A stretch of 64,000 bases of DNA, from the NCBI RefSeq assembly GCF_009923995.1, contig NZ_RFSK01000023.1, forward strand, positions 1 through 64,000, read 5' to 3'. This document shows positions 54,815 through 63,080 of this stretch, piece by piece. Source of the stretch: Janthinobacterium sp. (lineage in GTDB: Bacteria > Pseudomonadota > Gammaproteobacteria > Burkholderiales > Burkholderiaceae_D). A program made the position numbers and the translations under genes. The notes below the pieces were generated by a model. The model had not been told where the DNA came from. It searched no databases and saw only the letters and a list, made by a program, of their open reading frames with translations. How positions within the stretch are numbered: the stretch's first letter is position 1; every line of letters starts with the position of its first letter.

Positions 54815-54836
54815 AGATGCGAATGATTCGCAATAC
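54815..54836 (-). promoter_or_regulatory. Fur-box-like operator
   Basis: GATGCGAATGATTCGCAATAC with the perfect dyad GCGAATGATTCGC sits about 210 bases upstream of the TonB receptor start. The pattern resembles betaproteobacterial Fur boxes of the type aatGnnAATnATTnnCatt. It would give iron repression of the receptor. Confidence 0.65.
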
Positions 54837-54849
54837 GATTTAATGGAGG

Positions 54850-56427
54850 CTACTCCGGGTAGCCGGTGATCTCGGCGATCTCGCGGTACAGGGGCTGCAG
54901 CCGCGCATACATCTTCCGGTACACGCGCCGGTACAGCTGCTCGTAGGTCTGGCGATGCTCGGGATGCGGCTGGAACACCTTGCCCTTGCGCGTCATGGCC
55001 TGCACGGCGGCGGGAAAGTCCGCATGCCAGCCCAGGCCCACGCTGGCGGCGATGGCCGCGCCCAGGCCCGAGCTTTCATACACGTGGGCGCGCGCGGCCG
55101 GCAAGCCGAAGATGTCGGCCGTCAGCTGCATGGCGGCGTCGCTCTGCGAGCCGCCGCCGGCGATGCGCAGCTCCGTAATGGCGATGCCGCTGCGCCGCTC
55201 GATGCGCTCCTTGCCCTCGCGCAGCGCATAGGCAAGGCCTTCGAGGATGGCGCGGTAGATGTGGGCGCGCGTATGCACGTCGCCGAAGCCGATCATGGCG
55301 CCCTTCGCTTCCGGCCCCGGCACCTTGATGCCGGGACTCCAGTACGGCTGCAGCATCAGGCCCATGGAACCGGGCGGCACGGCGTCGACCAGGCGGTCGA
55401 ACAGCGCCTCGGCGCACAAGCCCGTGCCGTCTTCGGCGGCCGCCGCCCGTTCGCGGTCGCCGAACTGCTCCTTGAACCAGTTGACCATCCAGTAGCCGCG
55501 GAAAATCTGCACTTCCGTGCTGTAGGCGCCCGGCATGGCGGCCGGATACGGCGGAATGAAGCGCGTCACTTCCACGTATTTCCGGTTGGTCGTGTTGATG
55601 GTGGCCGTGGTGCCGTAGCTCAGGCACGCCACGTGCGGCTCGACGCAGCCGGCGCCCAGCACCTCGCACGCCTTGTCGGCCGCCGCCGCCAGCAAGGGCG
55701 TGCCTTCAAGAATGCCCGTCGCCGCAGCGGCGGCGGCCGTGATGGCACCCATGCGCGTGCCCGGCGCTACCAGCTCGGGCAGCATGGTGCGGCGAATGGC
55801 CAGCGCCTGCCACTTCCAGTCCAGGCGCCCGGCCCAGGCATGCCGTTTGTAGTCGAAGGGGATGTACGCCACCTGCGATCCCGTCGAATCGATATACTTT
55901 CCGCACAGGCGGTAATTCAGGAAGCCCGACAGCAGCAGGAATTTGTGCGTGCGGTCCCAGATGTCGGGCTGGTGGGCGCGAATCCAGTTGATCTCGGCCT
56001 CGCGGCGGAAATAGCGGATCGTGCCATCGAGGCGCGTGGCGCGGAACAGGGCGCGCCACCACGGCGCCAGCCGGGGAATGTCGCGCGTATTGCGCTGGTC
56101 CAGCCAGGTGATCGCGGGACGCAAGGGCGCGCCATGTGCATCCACGTTGACCACCGTGCCCCGCTGCGTGGTGACGGCCACGCCGGCCACCGACGATTTT
56201 GCGATGTCCGTGCCGCGCCACAGCTGCTGGCACGCAGCGCACACGGCTTGCCAGTAGCCGTCCGCGTCGTGTTCGGCCCAGCCGGGGTGTTCGGAGTAAT
56301 ACGCTTCCAGGAAGACTTGCGCCTTGGCGGCCAGCTTGCCGTCCCGGTCGAACAGCAGCGCGCGCACGCTTTGCGTGCCATTGTCGATGGAAAGAATGTA
56401 CGGGCCATCGCCCGCGACGGCGGTCAT
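54850..56427 (-). CDS. FGGY family carbohydrate kinase
   Basis: 525 residues. A sugar/polyol kinase of the FGGY family with the actin-like fold: ILSIDNGTQSVRALLFD (phosphate-1), TQRGTVVNVDAHG, ITWLDQRNT, LSYGTTATINTTNRK (adenosine region) and RIAGGGSQSDAAMQLTADIFG near residue 425. Best group match is glycerol kinase or xylulokinase-like proteins, not a classical GlpK. It begins four bases after the small ORF stop and ends the operon AGPS-like, GlpD-like, ORF, FGGY. Glycerol or a related three- to five-carbon polyol is the expected substrate. Confidence 0.88.
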   Translation of the reverse strand: MTAVAGDGPYILSIDNGTQSVRALLFDRDGKLAAKAQVFLEAYYSEHPGWAEHDADGYWQAVCAACQQLWRGTDIAKSSVAGVAVTTQRGTVVNVDAHGAPLRPAITWLDQRNTRDIPRLAPWWRALFRATRLDGTIRYFRREAEINWIRAHQPDIWDRTHKFLLLSGFLNYRLCGKYIDSTGSQVAYIPFDYKRHAWAGRLDWKWQALAIRRTMLPELVAPGTRMGAITAAAAAATGILEGTPLLAAAADKACEVLGAGCVEPHVACLSYGTTATINTTNRKYVEVTRFIPPYPAAMPGAYSTEVQIFRGYWMVNWFKEQFGDRERAAAAEDGTGLCAEALFDRLVDAVPPGSMGLMLQPYWSPGIKVPGPEAKGAMIGFGDVHTRAHIYRAILEGLAYALREGKERIERRSGIAITELRIAGGGSQSDAAMQLTADIFGLPAARAHVYESSGLGAAIAASVGLGWHADFPAAVQAMTRKGKVFQPHPEHRQTYEQLYRRVYRKMYARLQPLYREIAEITGYPE

Positions 56428-56430
56428 GGT

Positions 56431-56784
56431 TCAGGCCACGCTGGCCAGCGCTGCGCGCAGCGCCTGCAGCAGCGCCCGCGGATCCTTTTCCGGCCGGGCG
56501 CTGAACACGGGCGCTTCCCAGTCCTGGCCGCGCACGGCCACCACGCGCAGGCGCCCTGCTGCATTCCAGGCCGGATACCAGCCCACGTCGACGATGTCGC
56601 CGTTCGCGCACGTGATCTGCAGCAGGTCCTCGCCCAGGTCGTCGACAAGGGCAGCCACGGGCTGGCGCAAGTCCAGCGCCGACAGGCTGTCATAGGTGAT
56701 GCGGGCGTTGCCCAGTTCCAGGGCCTCGCCAAACAGGGTGGTCTCGATGATGCTCTCCTCTTTTATATTTTTATGGTTGTTCAA
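56431..56784 (-). CDS. small unknown protein in the GlpD/FGGY operon
   Basis: 117 residues if translation begins at TTG 56784, which overlaps the GlpD-like stop (TTGA). There is no ATG or GTG between that stop and the conserved-looking part of the protein. A strong GAGGAG at 56755-56760 precedes two ATC codons at 56746-56751, so a rare AUC start is an alternative. The product (ETTLFGEALELGNARITYD..., LITCANGDIVDVGWYPAW-like middle) matches no family I know. Its stop is three bases before the FGGY ATG. Confidence 0.6.
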   Translation of the reverse strand: MNNHKNIKEESIIETTLFGEALELGNARITYDSLSALDLRQPVAALVDDLGEDLLQITCANGDIVDVGWYPAWNAAGRLRVVAVRGQDWEAPVFSARPEKDPRALLQALRAALASVA

Positions 56785-58361
56785 TCGTCCTGCGGCACGC
56801 TGTAATGGCGGCGCCACAGGGCCAGGTAGCGCTGCTGTTCCTCATCCCAGCGCGCATCGTCCCAGCCCAGCTCCGCCTGGCAAATGGCGCGCAGGCGCGG
56901 CATGATAGCAAGCGCGCCGCCGGCCAGCTGCAAACCGAGGCGCGTGCGCCGCAGCAGCAGGTCGTCCAGATGCTGCACATCCTCCCTGCGCGCGCCCCAG
57001 CGCAGCTGCGCCCACAGGGTCTGCGTGCCCGGCACCGGCGCCAGTTCGCCGTCCGGCGCCGCATCGCACAGGGCCTGCGCGTGTACGCCATGGCGTCCCA
57101 GCAGGCGTGCGCGCTGCTGCGCGTCGAGCAGCAAGGCCTTGCCCGACAGCGGCGGCACCGCGTCGAAGATGGGCAAGGGGCGCAAATCCGCCTGCCAGCC
57201 CGGCAGCAGCGGCGCCGCGCGGCGCAATGCGTCGAGGGCGATCACGCGGAAGGTCGTCAGCTTGCCGCCCGCCACCGTCAGCAAGCCGTTTTCCAGCCAC
57301 AGCGCATGTTCGCGCCCTTCCTTCGACGGGTCAAGCCGGCCGCTGTCGATCACGGGGCGCACGCCGGAAAACGTGGCCAGCACATCCTCCACGCCCAGCG
57401 CCAGGCTGGGAAACTGCCAGCGCAGCGCGGCCAGCAGGTAATCGAGCTCGCCGCGCGTGATGGCGGCCTCGTTGTCCAGGGCGCCGGCGTGGTCCACGTC
57501 GGTGGTGCCCACCAGGGTCACGCCTTCCCACGGATAGGCGAAGACGGGGCGGCCATCGCGCGGATGCATCAGGCTGACGGCCTGCGCCAGCGGCAGGCGC
57601 CAGGCGGGCAGCAGCAGATGGCTGCCGCGCAGGGGCCGCAGTTTCGGCCGTTCGCCCACCTGCCCGCGCAAGCCGTCGGCCCACGCGCCCGTGGCGCTGA
57701 TCACCAGGCGCGCGCGCACCGTCGGCTGACCGCCGCCGACGCCATCATGCAATACGGCGCCCGCCACGCGCTCCCCCTCGCGCAGCAGCGACGCCACGCC
57801 CAGGTAGTTGACGGCCACGCCGCCATGGCGCCGCGCTTCCTGCAGCACGCGCAGCACCAGGCGCGCATCGTCCGTCTTCGCGTCCTGGTACAGCATGCCG
57901 CCGCGCAGCCCCTCGCGGTTGACATGCGGCGCCAGCATGGCGAAATCGGCCGCATCGACATAACGCCGCGCGCGCCGGCCCGCCATCACGTCGTAGATGG
58001 CCAGGCCCAGCATGAACTGGCGCCGCCCCGGCTTCCTGCCCGCGTAGTCGCCAAAGGCAAAGCCCTGCGGCTCGACCAGCCCCGCCGCATCCGCCAGCAA
58101 GGCTTGCCGCTCGTGCACCGACTCGCGCGTCAGCGCGAACTGTCCCTGCTTGAGGTAGCGCAGGCCGCCGTGCACCAGCTTCGAGGAGCGGCTCGACGTG
58201 CCCCAGGCGAAATCGCGCTGTTCCACCAGCAGCGCCTTCAAGCCGCGCCGCGCCGCTTCCAGCAGGATGCCGGCGCCCGTGATGCCGCCGCCGACGACCA
58301 GCACATCCCACTCGCGCGCCAGCAGCGCGGGCAGCTCTTCGCGGCGCGGCGCCGGGGTCAC
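56781..58361 (-). CDS. glycerol-3-phosphate dehydrogenase/oxidase-like flavoprotein
   Basis: 526 residues, GTG start at 58361 overlapping the upstream stop (GTGA). It has the FAD-binding VLVVGGGITGAGILLEAARRGLKALLVE near the N-terminus, GTSSRSSKLVHGGLRYL (GlpD/GlpA signature), LVGTTDVDHAG and VAGGKLTTFRVIALDAL near residue 355. It belongs to the membrane-peripheral GlpD family, which oxidises glycerol 3-phosphate to dihydroxyacetone phosphate and passes electrons to quinone. Classical glpF/glpK partners are missing; instead it is linked to an AGPS-like flavoprotein and an FGGY kinase. Confidence 0.88.
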   Translation of the reverse strand: MTPAPRREELPALLAREWDVLVVGGGITGAGILLEAARRGLKALLVEQRDFAWGTSSRSSKLVHGGLRYLKQGQFALTRESVHERQALLADAAGLVEPQGFAFGDYAGRKPGRRQFMLGLAIYDVMAGRRARRYVDAADFAMLAPHVNREGLRGGMLYQDAKTDDARLVLRVLQEARRHGGVAVNYLGVASLLREGERVAGAVLHDGVGGGQPTVRARLVISATGAWADGLRGQVGERPKLRPLRGSHLLLPAWRLPLAQAVSLMHPRDGRPVFAYPWEGVTLVGTTDVDHAGALDNEAAITRGELDYLLAALRWQFPSLALGVEDVLATFSGVRPVIDSGRLDPSKEGREHALWLENGLLTVAGGKLTTFRVIALDALRRAAPLLPGWQADLRPLPIFDAVPPLSGKALLLDAQQRARLLGRHGVHAQALCDAAPDGELAPVPGTQTLWAQLRWGARREDVQHLDDLLLRRTRLGLQLAGGALAIMPRLRAICQAELGWDDARWDEEQQRYLALWRRHYSVPQDD

Positions 58362-59968
58362 AATCCTGTCCCCGCTTCAGGCAGCAGCTTACCGGGATTC
58401 ATCATGCCCTGCGGGTCGAACTGGCGCAGCAGCGCGCGCATGGCGGCGATGCCCAGTTCTCCCTTTTCCGCGGCCAGCCACGGCGCATGGTCCGTGCCCA
58501 CGCCGTGCTGATGGCTGATGGTGCCGCCGTTGGCGACGATGGCGGCGCCGGCCGCGTTTTTCAGGCTGCGCCAGCGCGCCATGTTTTCCTCGTAGGTGGG
58601 CGCCAGCCGGTACACATATGTCGTGTAGACGCTGGCGCCCTGCGCGTACACATGCGACAAGTGCGTGTACGCGTGCACCTGCTCGCCGTGCCGCGCCAGC
58701 GCACCGGCGCCCGCCTGCTCCAGCGCCGCCATCATGGGCGTGACGCGGGGCCAGTCGACGGCCGTTTCCACCGTGTCGATGACGTAACCGTGCTCCCAGG
58801 CGCCGTTGCGCAGGTAGACATTGCGAAAGCGTCCCTGCTTCCATTTGTCGCCCATGTGGCGCCCCACGTGCACGCCCCCATGGCGCCGCGCCAGCGCCAG
58901 GGCGGCGCGCAGGGCCGCCCGCGCCGGCTTTTCTTCCCCGCTGACGCCCACCATCAGCATGCACTTGCCGTCGCCGCAGCCGCGCAGGGACAGGTAGCGT
59001 TCCAGCCAGCCCACCAGCTTTTTGTGCCCGGCCAGGGTCAGCATGGTCTGCGTTTCCAGCCCGTTCGACAGGCGCAGCATGGACAGGGACAGGCGCGATT
59101 GCACCAGCGCACGCACGGCGGCCTGCGCCTGCTCCCAGCCGGCAAAGAACACGGCGTGGAACGCCTCGTACGGTGGCAGCGGCGAAATGCGCACGGTGGC
59201 CTGCGTCACGATGCCCAGCCGCCCTTCGGAACCGAGCACCATTTCGCGCAGGTCGATGCCGGCCGCCGAGGCGGGGAAGGTGGGGATGGCCAGGGTGCCG
59301 GCCGGCGTTTCCAGCACGCCGCCCGCGAACAGCTGCTCTATGCGGCCGTAGCGCAGGGACTGCTGGCCCGACGAGCGCGTGGCGATCCAGCCGCCCAGGG
59401 TGGAATACTCGAACGACTGCGGATAGTGGCCCAGGGTGTAGCCGTGCGCGCGCAGCTGCGCTTCCAGGTCGGGACCGTACACGCCCGCGCCGAACGTGGC
59501 CAGCTGCGCCTCGCGGTCCAGGTGGGCCAGCGCGCACAGGTGCGTGAGGTCGAGCGACAGCACGGGGCGCGGCCCCGGCGCCACCGTCAGATGCCCCGCC
59601 ACGCTGGTGCCGCCGCCGCGCGGAATCACGGCCACGCATGCCTGGCGTGCAAACTCGAGCAGCTGGCGCACCTGCTGCGCGCTGTCCGGAAAAGCGACGC
59701 CGTCGGGAACACAGCCGACGCGGCCATGGCGCAGCTTGAACCAGTCAGGCAGGCTTTGACCCAGCGCATGGCGCACGCGCGTGGCCGGCGTCGTATCGAT
59801 CAAGGGATGCGGCGCCAGTCGCGAGGCGGGCACCTGCGCGCAGGCGTCGTCAAAGCTGGCGTCCACGATGGCACTGCCCGGCCCCAGCCGCGCGCGCAGG
59901 AACGCCAGCGCATCTTCGCCCAGCACATGCACGATGCTCTCCTCACCCCAGCCATTCCAGCGTTGCAT
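58358..59968 (-). CDS. FAD-linked oxidase, alkyldihydroxyacetonephosphate synthase-like
   Basis: 536 residues from ATG 59968, chosen because GAGGGG lies six bases upstream; the ATG at 59974 abuts it. It is a VAO-type flavoprotein: FAD-binding VAVIPRGGGTSVAGHLTV, ATFGAGVYGPDLEAQLRAHGYTLGHYPQSFEYSTLGGWIATRSSGQQS (split region near residues 160-205) and LGSEGRLGIVTQATVRISP. The C-terminal GGTISHQHGVGTDHAPW matches the AGPS active-site His cluster, but the middle His is Gln. It is the first gene of the operon with the GlpD-like protein. Confidence 0.85.
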   Translation of the reverse strand: MQRWNGWGEESIVHVLGEDALAFLRARLGPGSAIVDASFDDACAQVPASRLAPHPLIDTTPATRVRHALGQSLPDWFKLRHGRVGCVPDGVAFPDSAQQVRQLLEFARQACVAVIPRGGGTSVAGHLTVAPGPRPVLSLDLTHLCALAHLDREAQLATFGAGVYGPDLEAQLRAHGYTLGHYPQSFEYSTLGGWIATRSSGQQSLRYGRIEQLFAGGVLETPAGTLAIPTFPASAAGIDLREMVLGSEGRLGIVTQATVRISPLPPYEAFHAVFFAGWEQAQAAVRALVQSRLSLSMLRLSNGLETQTMLTLAGHKKLVGWLERYLSLRGCGDGKCMLMVGVSGEEKPARAALRAALALARRHGGVHVGRHMGDKWKQGRFRNVYLRNGAWEHGYVIDTVETAVDWPRVTPMMAALEQAGAGALARHGEQVHAYTHLSHVYAQGASVYTTYVYRLAPTYEENMARWRSLKNAAGAAIVANGGTISHQHGVGTDHAPWLAAEKGELGIAAMRALLRQFDPQGMMNPGKLLPEAGTGL

Positions 59969-60085
59969 CGACATCCCCTCGTATTGGCCCAGTTGCGCGC
60001 CACGGCGGCTTGCTATACTGTGTTTTCCTGATCTCTTGCCTGATCAACAGCATATGCCGCCACGCGCCACGGGTATTGGTTTTTC

Positions 60086-61183
60086 ATGACAAACGCATTG
60101 TTCCATCATGACAGCACTGACAGCCGCCACGCGGAAGGCCGGGTCGCCATCGCCTACCTGCAGCCCTTGCTGGAGGCGGCCGAAGCGCACGGCATCGGTG
60201 CCGCCGCCCTGGCCCGCGCGGCCGGCATGGCGCCGCACGACCTGGACGGGCCGTCGGCCACGGTGGCCGCGCGCGATTACGTGCGCCTGCTCGACGCGGG
60301 CGCCCAGCTGGCGGGCGACGCGCATTTCGGCCTGCACGTGGGCCAGCGCGTGCGCATGGGCACGTACAGCGCCTATGGCTTGATTTTGCTCAGTTGCAAG
60401 GACGTGGGCCAGGCGCTGGAACAGACGGCCCGCTATGAACGGCTGGCGCACGACCTGGGCCGCTCCACCCTGCAGCGCGACGGCGCCGTGGCCCACTACC
60501 GCTGGAGCAGCCACTATCCGGCAGCGAGCCGGCACCTGGTCGACAGCGTCTTTGCCGGCGTCAAGGTGTGCGGCGACTGGCTGGCCGGCATGCCCCTGCC
60601 GCCGGCCAGCCTGGCGTTCACGCACGACGGCGGCGGCGAAGCACTGCTGCGCCACGCGGCGCACCGCGACGAATACGTGCGCGTGCTGGGCAGCCTGCCC
60701 GCGTTCAACGCCCCCGCCAACACGGCCACCTTCGACGCGCAGCTGCTGGACTGGCCCGTGCCGAACGCCGACGTCAGCCTGTATGCCGTGCTGTGCCAGC
60801 ATGCGGAACAATTGCTGGCGCAGCGGCAGACGGCTGCGGGCGCGGCGGCCGGCATCGACGCCCAGGTGCACGCGGCCATCGTGGCGGGCTTGCGCCACGG
60901 TTCGGCCAGGCTGTCCAGCATCGCCGCCGCGCTGGCCGTCACGCCGCGCACCCTGCAGCGCAAGCTGGCCGACGCGGGCACCAGTTTCCAGGCCCTGCTG
61001 GACCAGGCCCGCTATGGCCTGGCGCGCGATTATCTGCGCCAGCCGGGCCTGTCGCTGGTCGACATCGCCTTCCTGCTGGGCTACCAGGAACAGAGCGCCT
61101 TCAACCACGCATTCCGCACCTGGGCCGGCACCAATCCCGGTGCCTGGCGCCTGCAGGAAATGCAGGCCGGGCAAGCGGGCTGA
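60086..61183 (+). CDS. AraC family transcriptional regulator
   Basis: 365 residues. Residues 20-215 match the Arabinose_bd/OruR-like sensor domain (LLEAAEAHGIGAAALARAAGM, FGLHVGQRVRMGTYSAYGLILLSC). Residues 265-355 hold the two helix-turn-helix motifs (SSIAAALAVTPRTLQRKLADAGTSFQALLDQARYGLARDYL and VDIAFLLGYQEQSAFNHAFRTWAGTNPGAWR). It is divergent from the AGPS-like gene by about 110 bases and 95 bases before the 3-hydroxybutyrate dehydrogenase gene, and may control either side. Confidence 0.9.
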   Translation: MTNALFHHDSTDSRHAEGRVAIAYLQPLLEAAEAHGIGAAALARAAGMAPHDLDGPSATVAARDYVRLLDAGAQLAGDAHFGLHVGQRVRMGTYSAYGLILLSCKDVGQALEQTARYERLAHDLGRSTLQRDGAVAHYRWSSHYPAASRHLVDSVFAGVKVCGDWLAGMPLPPASLAFTHDGGGEALLRHAAHRDEYVRVLGSLPAFNAPANTATFDAQLLDWPVPNADVSLYAVLCQHAEQLLAQRQTAAGAAAGIDAQVHAAIVAGLRHGSARLSSIAAALAVTPRTLQRKLADAGTSFQALLDQARYGLARDYLRQPGLSLVDIAFLLGYQEQSAFNHAFRTWAGTNPGAWRLQEMQAGQAG

Positions 61184-61278
61184 CAGGCGTGCGCGCGACA
61201 TGCCGCGGGCGTTTTCTCGCTATACTGGCATAGTCACGCATCGCACGATCACTCCAACCCGCAACGCAAAGGATTAAT

Positions 61279-62061
61279 ATGCAACTCCAAGACAAAGTCG
61301 CACTGATTACCGGCGCCGCCAGTGGTATCGGCAAGGAAATAGCTATTGAATACGCGAAACAAGGCGCCAAGGTCGTCATCGCCGACCTGGCCCTGGACGC
61401 GGCCAACAAGACGGCCGAGGAAATCAGGCAGTCGGGCGGCCAGGCATTTGCCGTCGCCATGGACGTCACCAGCGAAGAGCAGGTCGACAAGGGCGTGGCC
61501 GATGCGGCCGCCCACTTCGGCGGCATCGACGTGCTGATCAGCAACGCCGGCATCCAGATCATCAGCCCCGTCGTCGACTATCCGTTCGAACAGTGGAAAA
61601 AGATGCTGGCCATTCACCTGGACGGCGCCTTCCTCACCACGCGCGCCTGCATGCGCGAAATGATCAAGGCGGGCCGCGGCGGCGCCATCATCTACATGGG
61701 TTCCGTGCACTCGCACGAAGGCTCGCCGTTCAAGAGCGCGTATGTCGCCGCCAAGCATGGCTTGCTGGGCCTGGCCAAGGTGGTGGCCAAGGAAGGCGCG
61801 AAAGACCGCATCCGTGCCAACGTCATCTGCCCCGGCTTCGTGCGCACGCCGCTGGTCGACAAGCAAATCCCCGAGCAGGCGGCCCAGCTGAAGATCAGCG
61901 AAGAAGACGTGATCAAGAAAGTGATGCTGAAAGACACCATCGACGGCGAATTCACCACCACGCAAGACGTGGCGCAAACGGCCATCTTCCTGGCCGCCTT
62001 CCCGTCGAACGCCCTGAGCGGCCAGTCCATCGTCGTCAGCCACGGCTGGTTCATGCAGTAA
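61279..62061 (+). CDS. 3-hydroxybutyrate dehydrogenase
   Basis: 260 residues with AAAGGA six bases before the ATG. A classical [16 protein letters not shown] cofactor loop, ISNAGIQ, Ser in [11 protein letters not shown] and YVAAKHG giving the Tyr-x-x-x-Lys pair. The C-terminal [23 protein letters not shown] and [11 protein letters not shown] are characteristic of D-3-hydroxybutyrate dehydrogenases (BdhA/HbdH group), which use NAD to interconvert 3-hydroxybutyrate and acetoacetate in polyhydroxybutyrate turnover. Linked to a preceding AraC regulator. Confidence 0.9.
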   Translation: MQLQDKVALITGAASGIGKEIAIEYAKQGAKVVIADLALDAANKTAEEIRQSGGQAFAVAMDVTSEEQVDKGVADAAAHFGGIDVLISNAGIQIISPVVDYPFEQWKKMLAIHLDGAFLTTRACMREMIKAGRGGAIIYMGSVHSHEGSPFKSAYVAAKHGLLGLAKVVAKEGAKDRIRANVICPGFVRTPLVDKQIPEQAAQLKISEEDVIKKVMLKDTIDGEFTTTQDVAQTAIFLAAFPSNALSGQSIVVSHGWFMQ

Positions 62062-62231
62062 TAGTGACGCCCGCACCGGCGGCGCGGCGCCCTGCGCGGC
62101 CTGCCATGCGGGCCGTGCTGCGGCACGGCTGCGCGTCGCGGCGACACATCGCGGCCGCCCGCCATGATGCGGGCGGGCGTTGCCGCGTCGGCGTCTCCCC
62201 CTTCCTGCGCCTTTCCCGAAAGAATTCCCAA

Positions 62232-63080
62232 TTGCAAGACAACACTTACCGCCACCCGCGCGCGGGCTGGCCGGGGCGCCTGCTAGCCGCGCTCGCCAAC
62301 TGCACGCGCTTTGCCGCCGTGCGCCAGGCCATCCTGTCCCGCCTGCCCTTCCTGCCCCTGCACAGCGACGTGCGCGACGTCGTCTACGTGAGCTGGCTGG
62401 TGGACGCCCAGGCCGCACAGCAATTGCTGCCCGCCGGCGTGTCTCTGTGGCAGCGCGACGGCAAGACGCCATTCACCGTGCTGACCTACCGCCACGGGCA
62501 CTTCGGCCCCGCCCTGCCGGGGCCGAAGTGCCGTCTGCTGCCCTCGCCCCTGCAAAGCAACTGGCGCCTGTACCTGGACCACACGCCGCCGGGCGCGCCG
62601 GACGTGCCCTGCGTATATTTCCTGAAGAACATCATGGATAGCCTGCCCCATGCGCTGGGCACGCGCCTGTTCAGCGACATCCTGCCCACGCACCTGGCCG
62701 ATGGCATGACCCTGGACGTGTCCGCCACGCAGGCACGCTGCAGCATTGCACCCGGCGCCGGCAGCGCCCCCGCGCTGGATATCCAGGCGGCGTTTGCCGC
62801 AAGCCAGGCGCTCGATGCCGATTGGCAGCCGCTGTTCGGCAACTGGCGCGATGCCGTCGCCTTCCTCGCCTGCCAGGATGCGGCCATCGCCCCCGTGCCG
62901 CGCAACGGCAAGCTGGTCTTTGGCGAAATCCACTTGCCCGTTGATCTGGATCAAGTGCAAGCGTTGGCGACCTTGCATGCCGACTGCGGCTTGCTGGCGC
63001 ACTTGCCGCCCGTCTCCCCGCCGTTCGCCTTTCTCGTGCCGAAAGTACCCTTCAAGGCGTTGTCAGAGCGCCTGCTGTAG
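62232..63080 (+). CDS. DUF2071 (YqjF-like) protein
   Basis: 282 residues if started at TTG 62232. An in-frame ATG at 62106 would include a GC-rich hairpin region (near 62158-62180) and poorly conserved sequence, so the later start is preferred. The core [41 protein letters not shown] and the [27 protein letters not shown] segments match DUF2071, a family with an acetoacetate decarboxylase-like fold and no established activity. Its end overlaps the convergent receptor gene by 29 bases. Confidence 0.75.
   Translation: MQDNTYRHPRAGWPGRLLAALANCTRFAAVRQAILSRLPFLPLHSDVRDVVYVSWLVDAQAAQQLLPAGVSLWQRDGKTPFTVLTYRHGHFGPALPGPKCRLLPSPLQSNWRLYLDHTPPGAPDVPCVYFLKNIMDSLPHALGTRLFSDILPTHLADGMTLDVSATQARCSIAPGAGSAPALDIQAAFAASQALDADWQPLFGNWRDAVAFLACQDAAIAPVPRNGKLVFGEIHLPVDLDQVQALATLHADCGLLAHLPPVSPPFAFLVPKVPFKALSERLL

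Noticed and set aside
62106-62231. N-terminal extension of the DUF2071 protein from ATG 62106
   Set aside because: The stretch is Arg/Ala-rich, covers a GC-rich hairpin and shows no family similarity. The TTG at 62232 is preferred, with moderate confidence.
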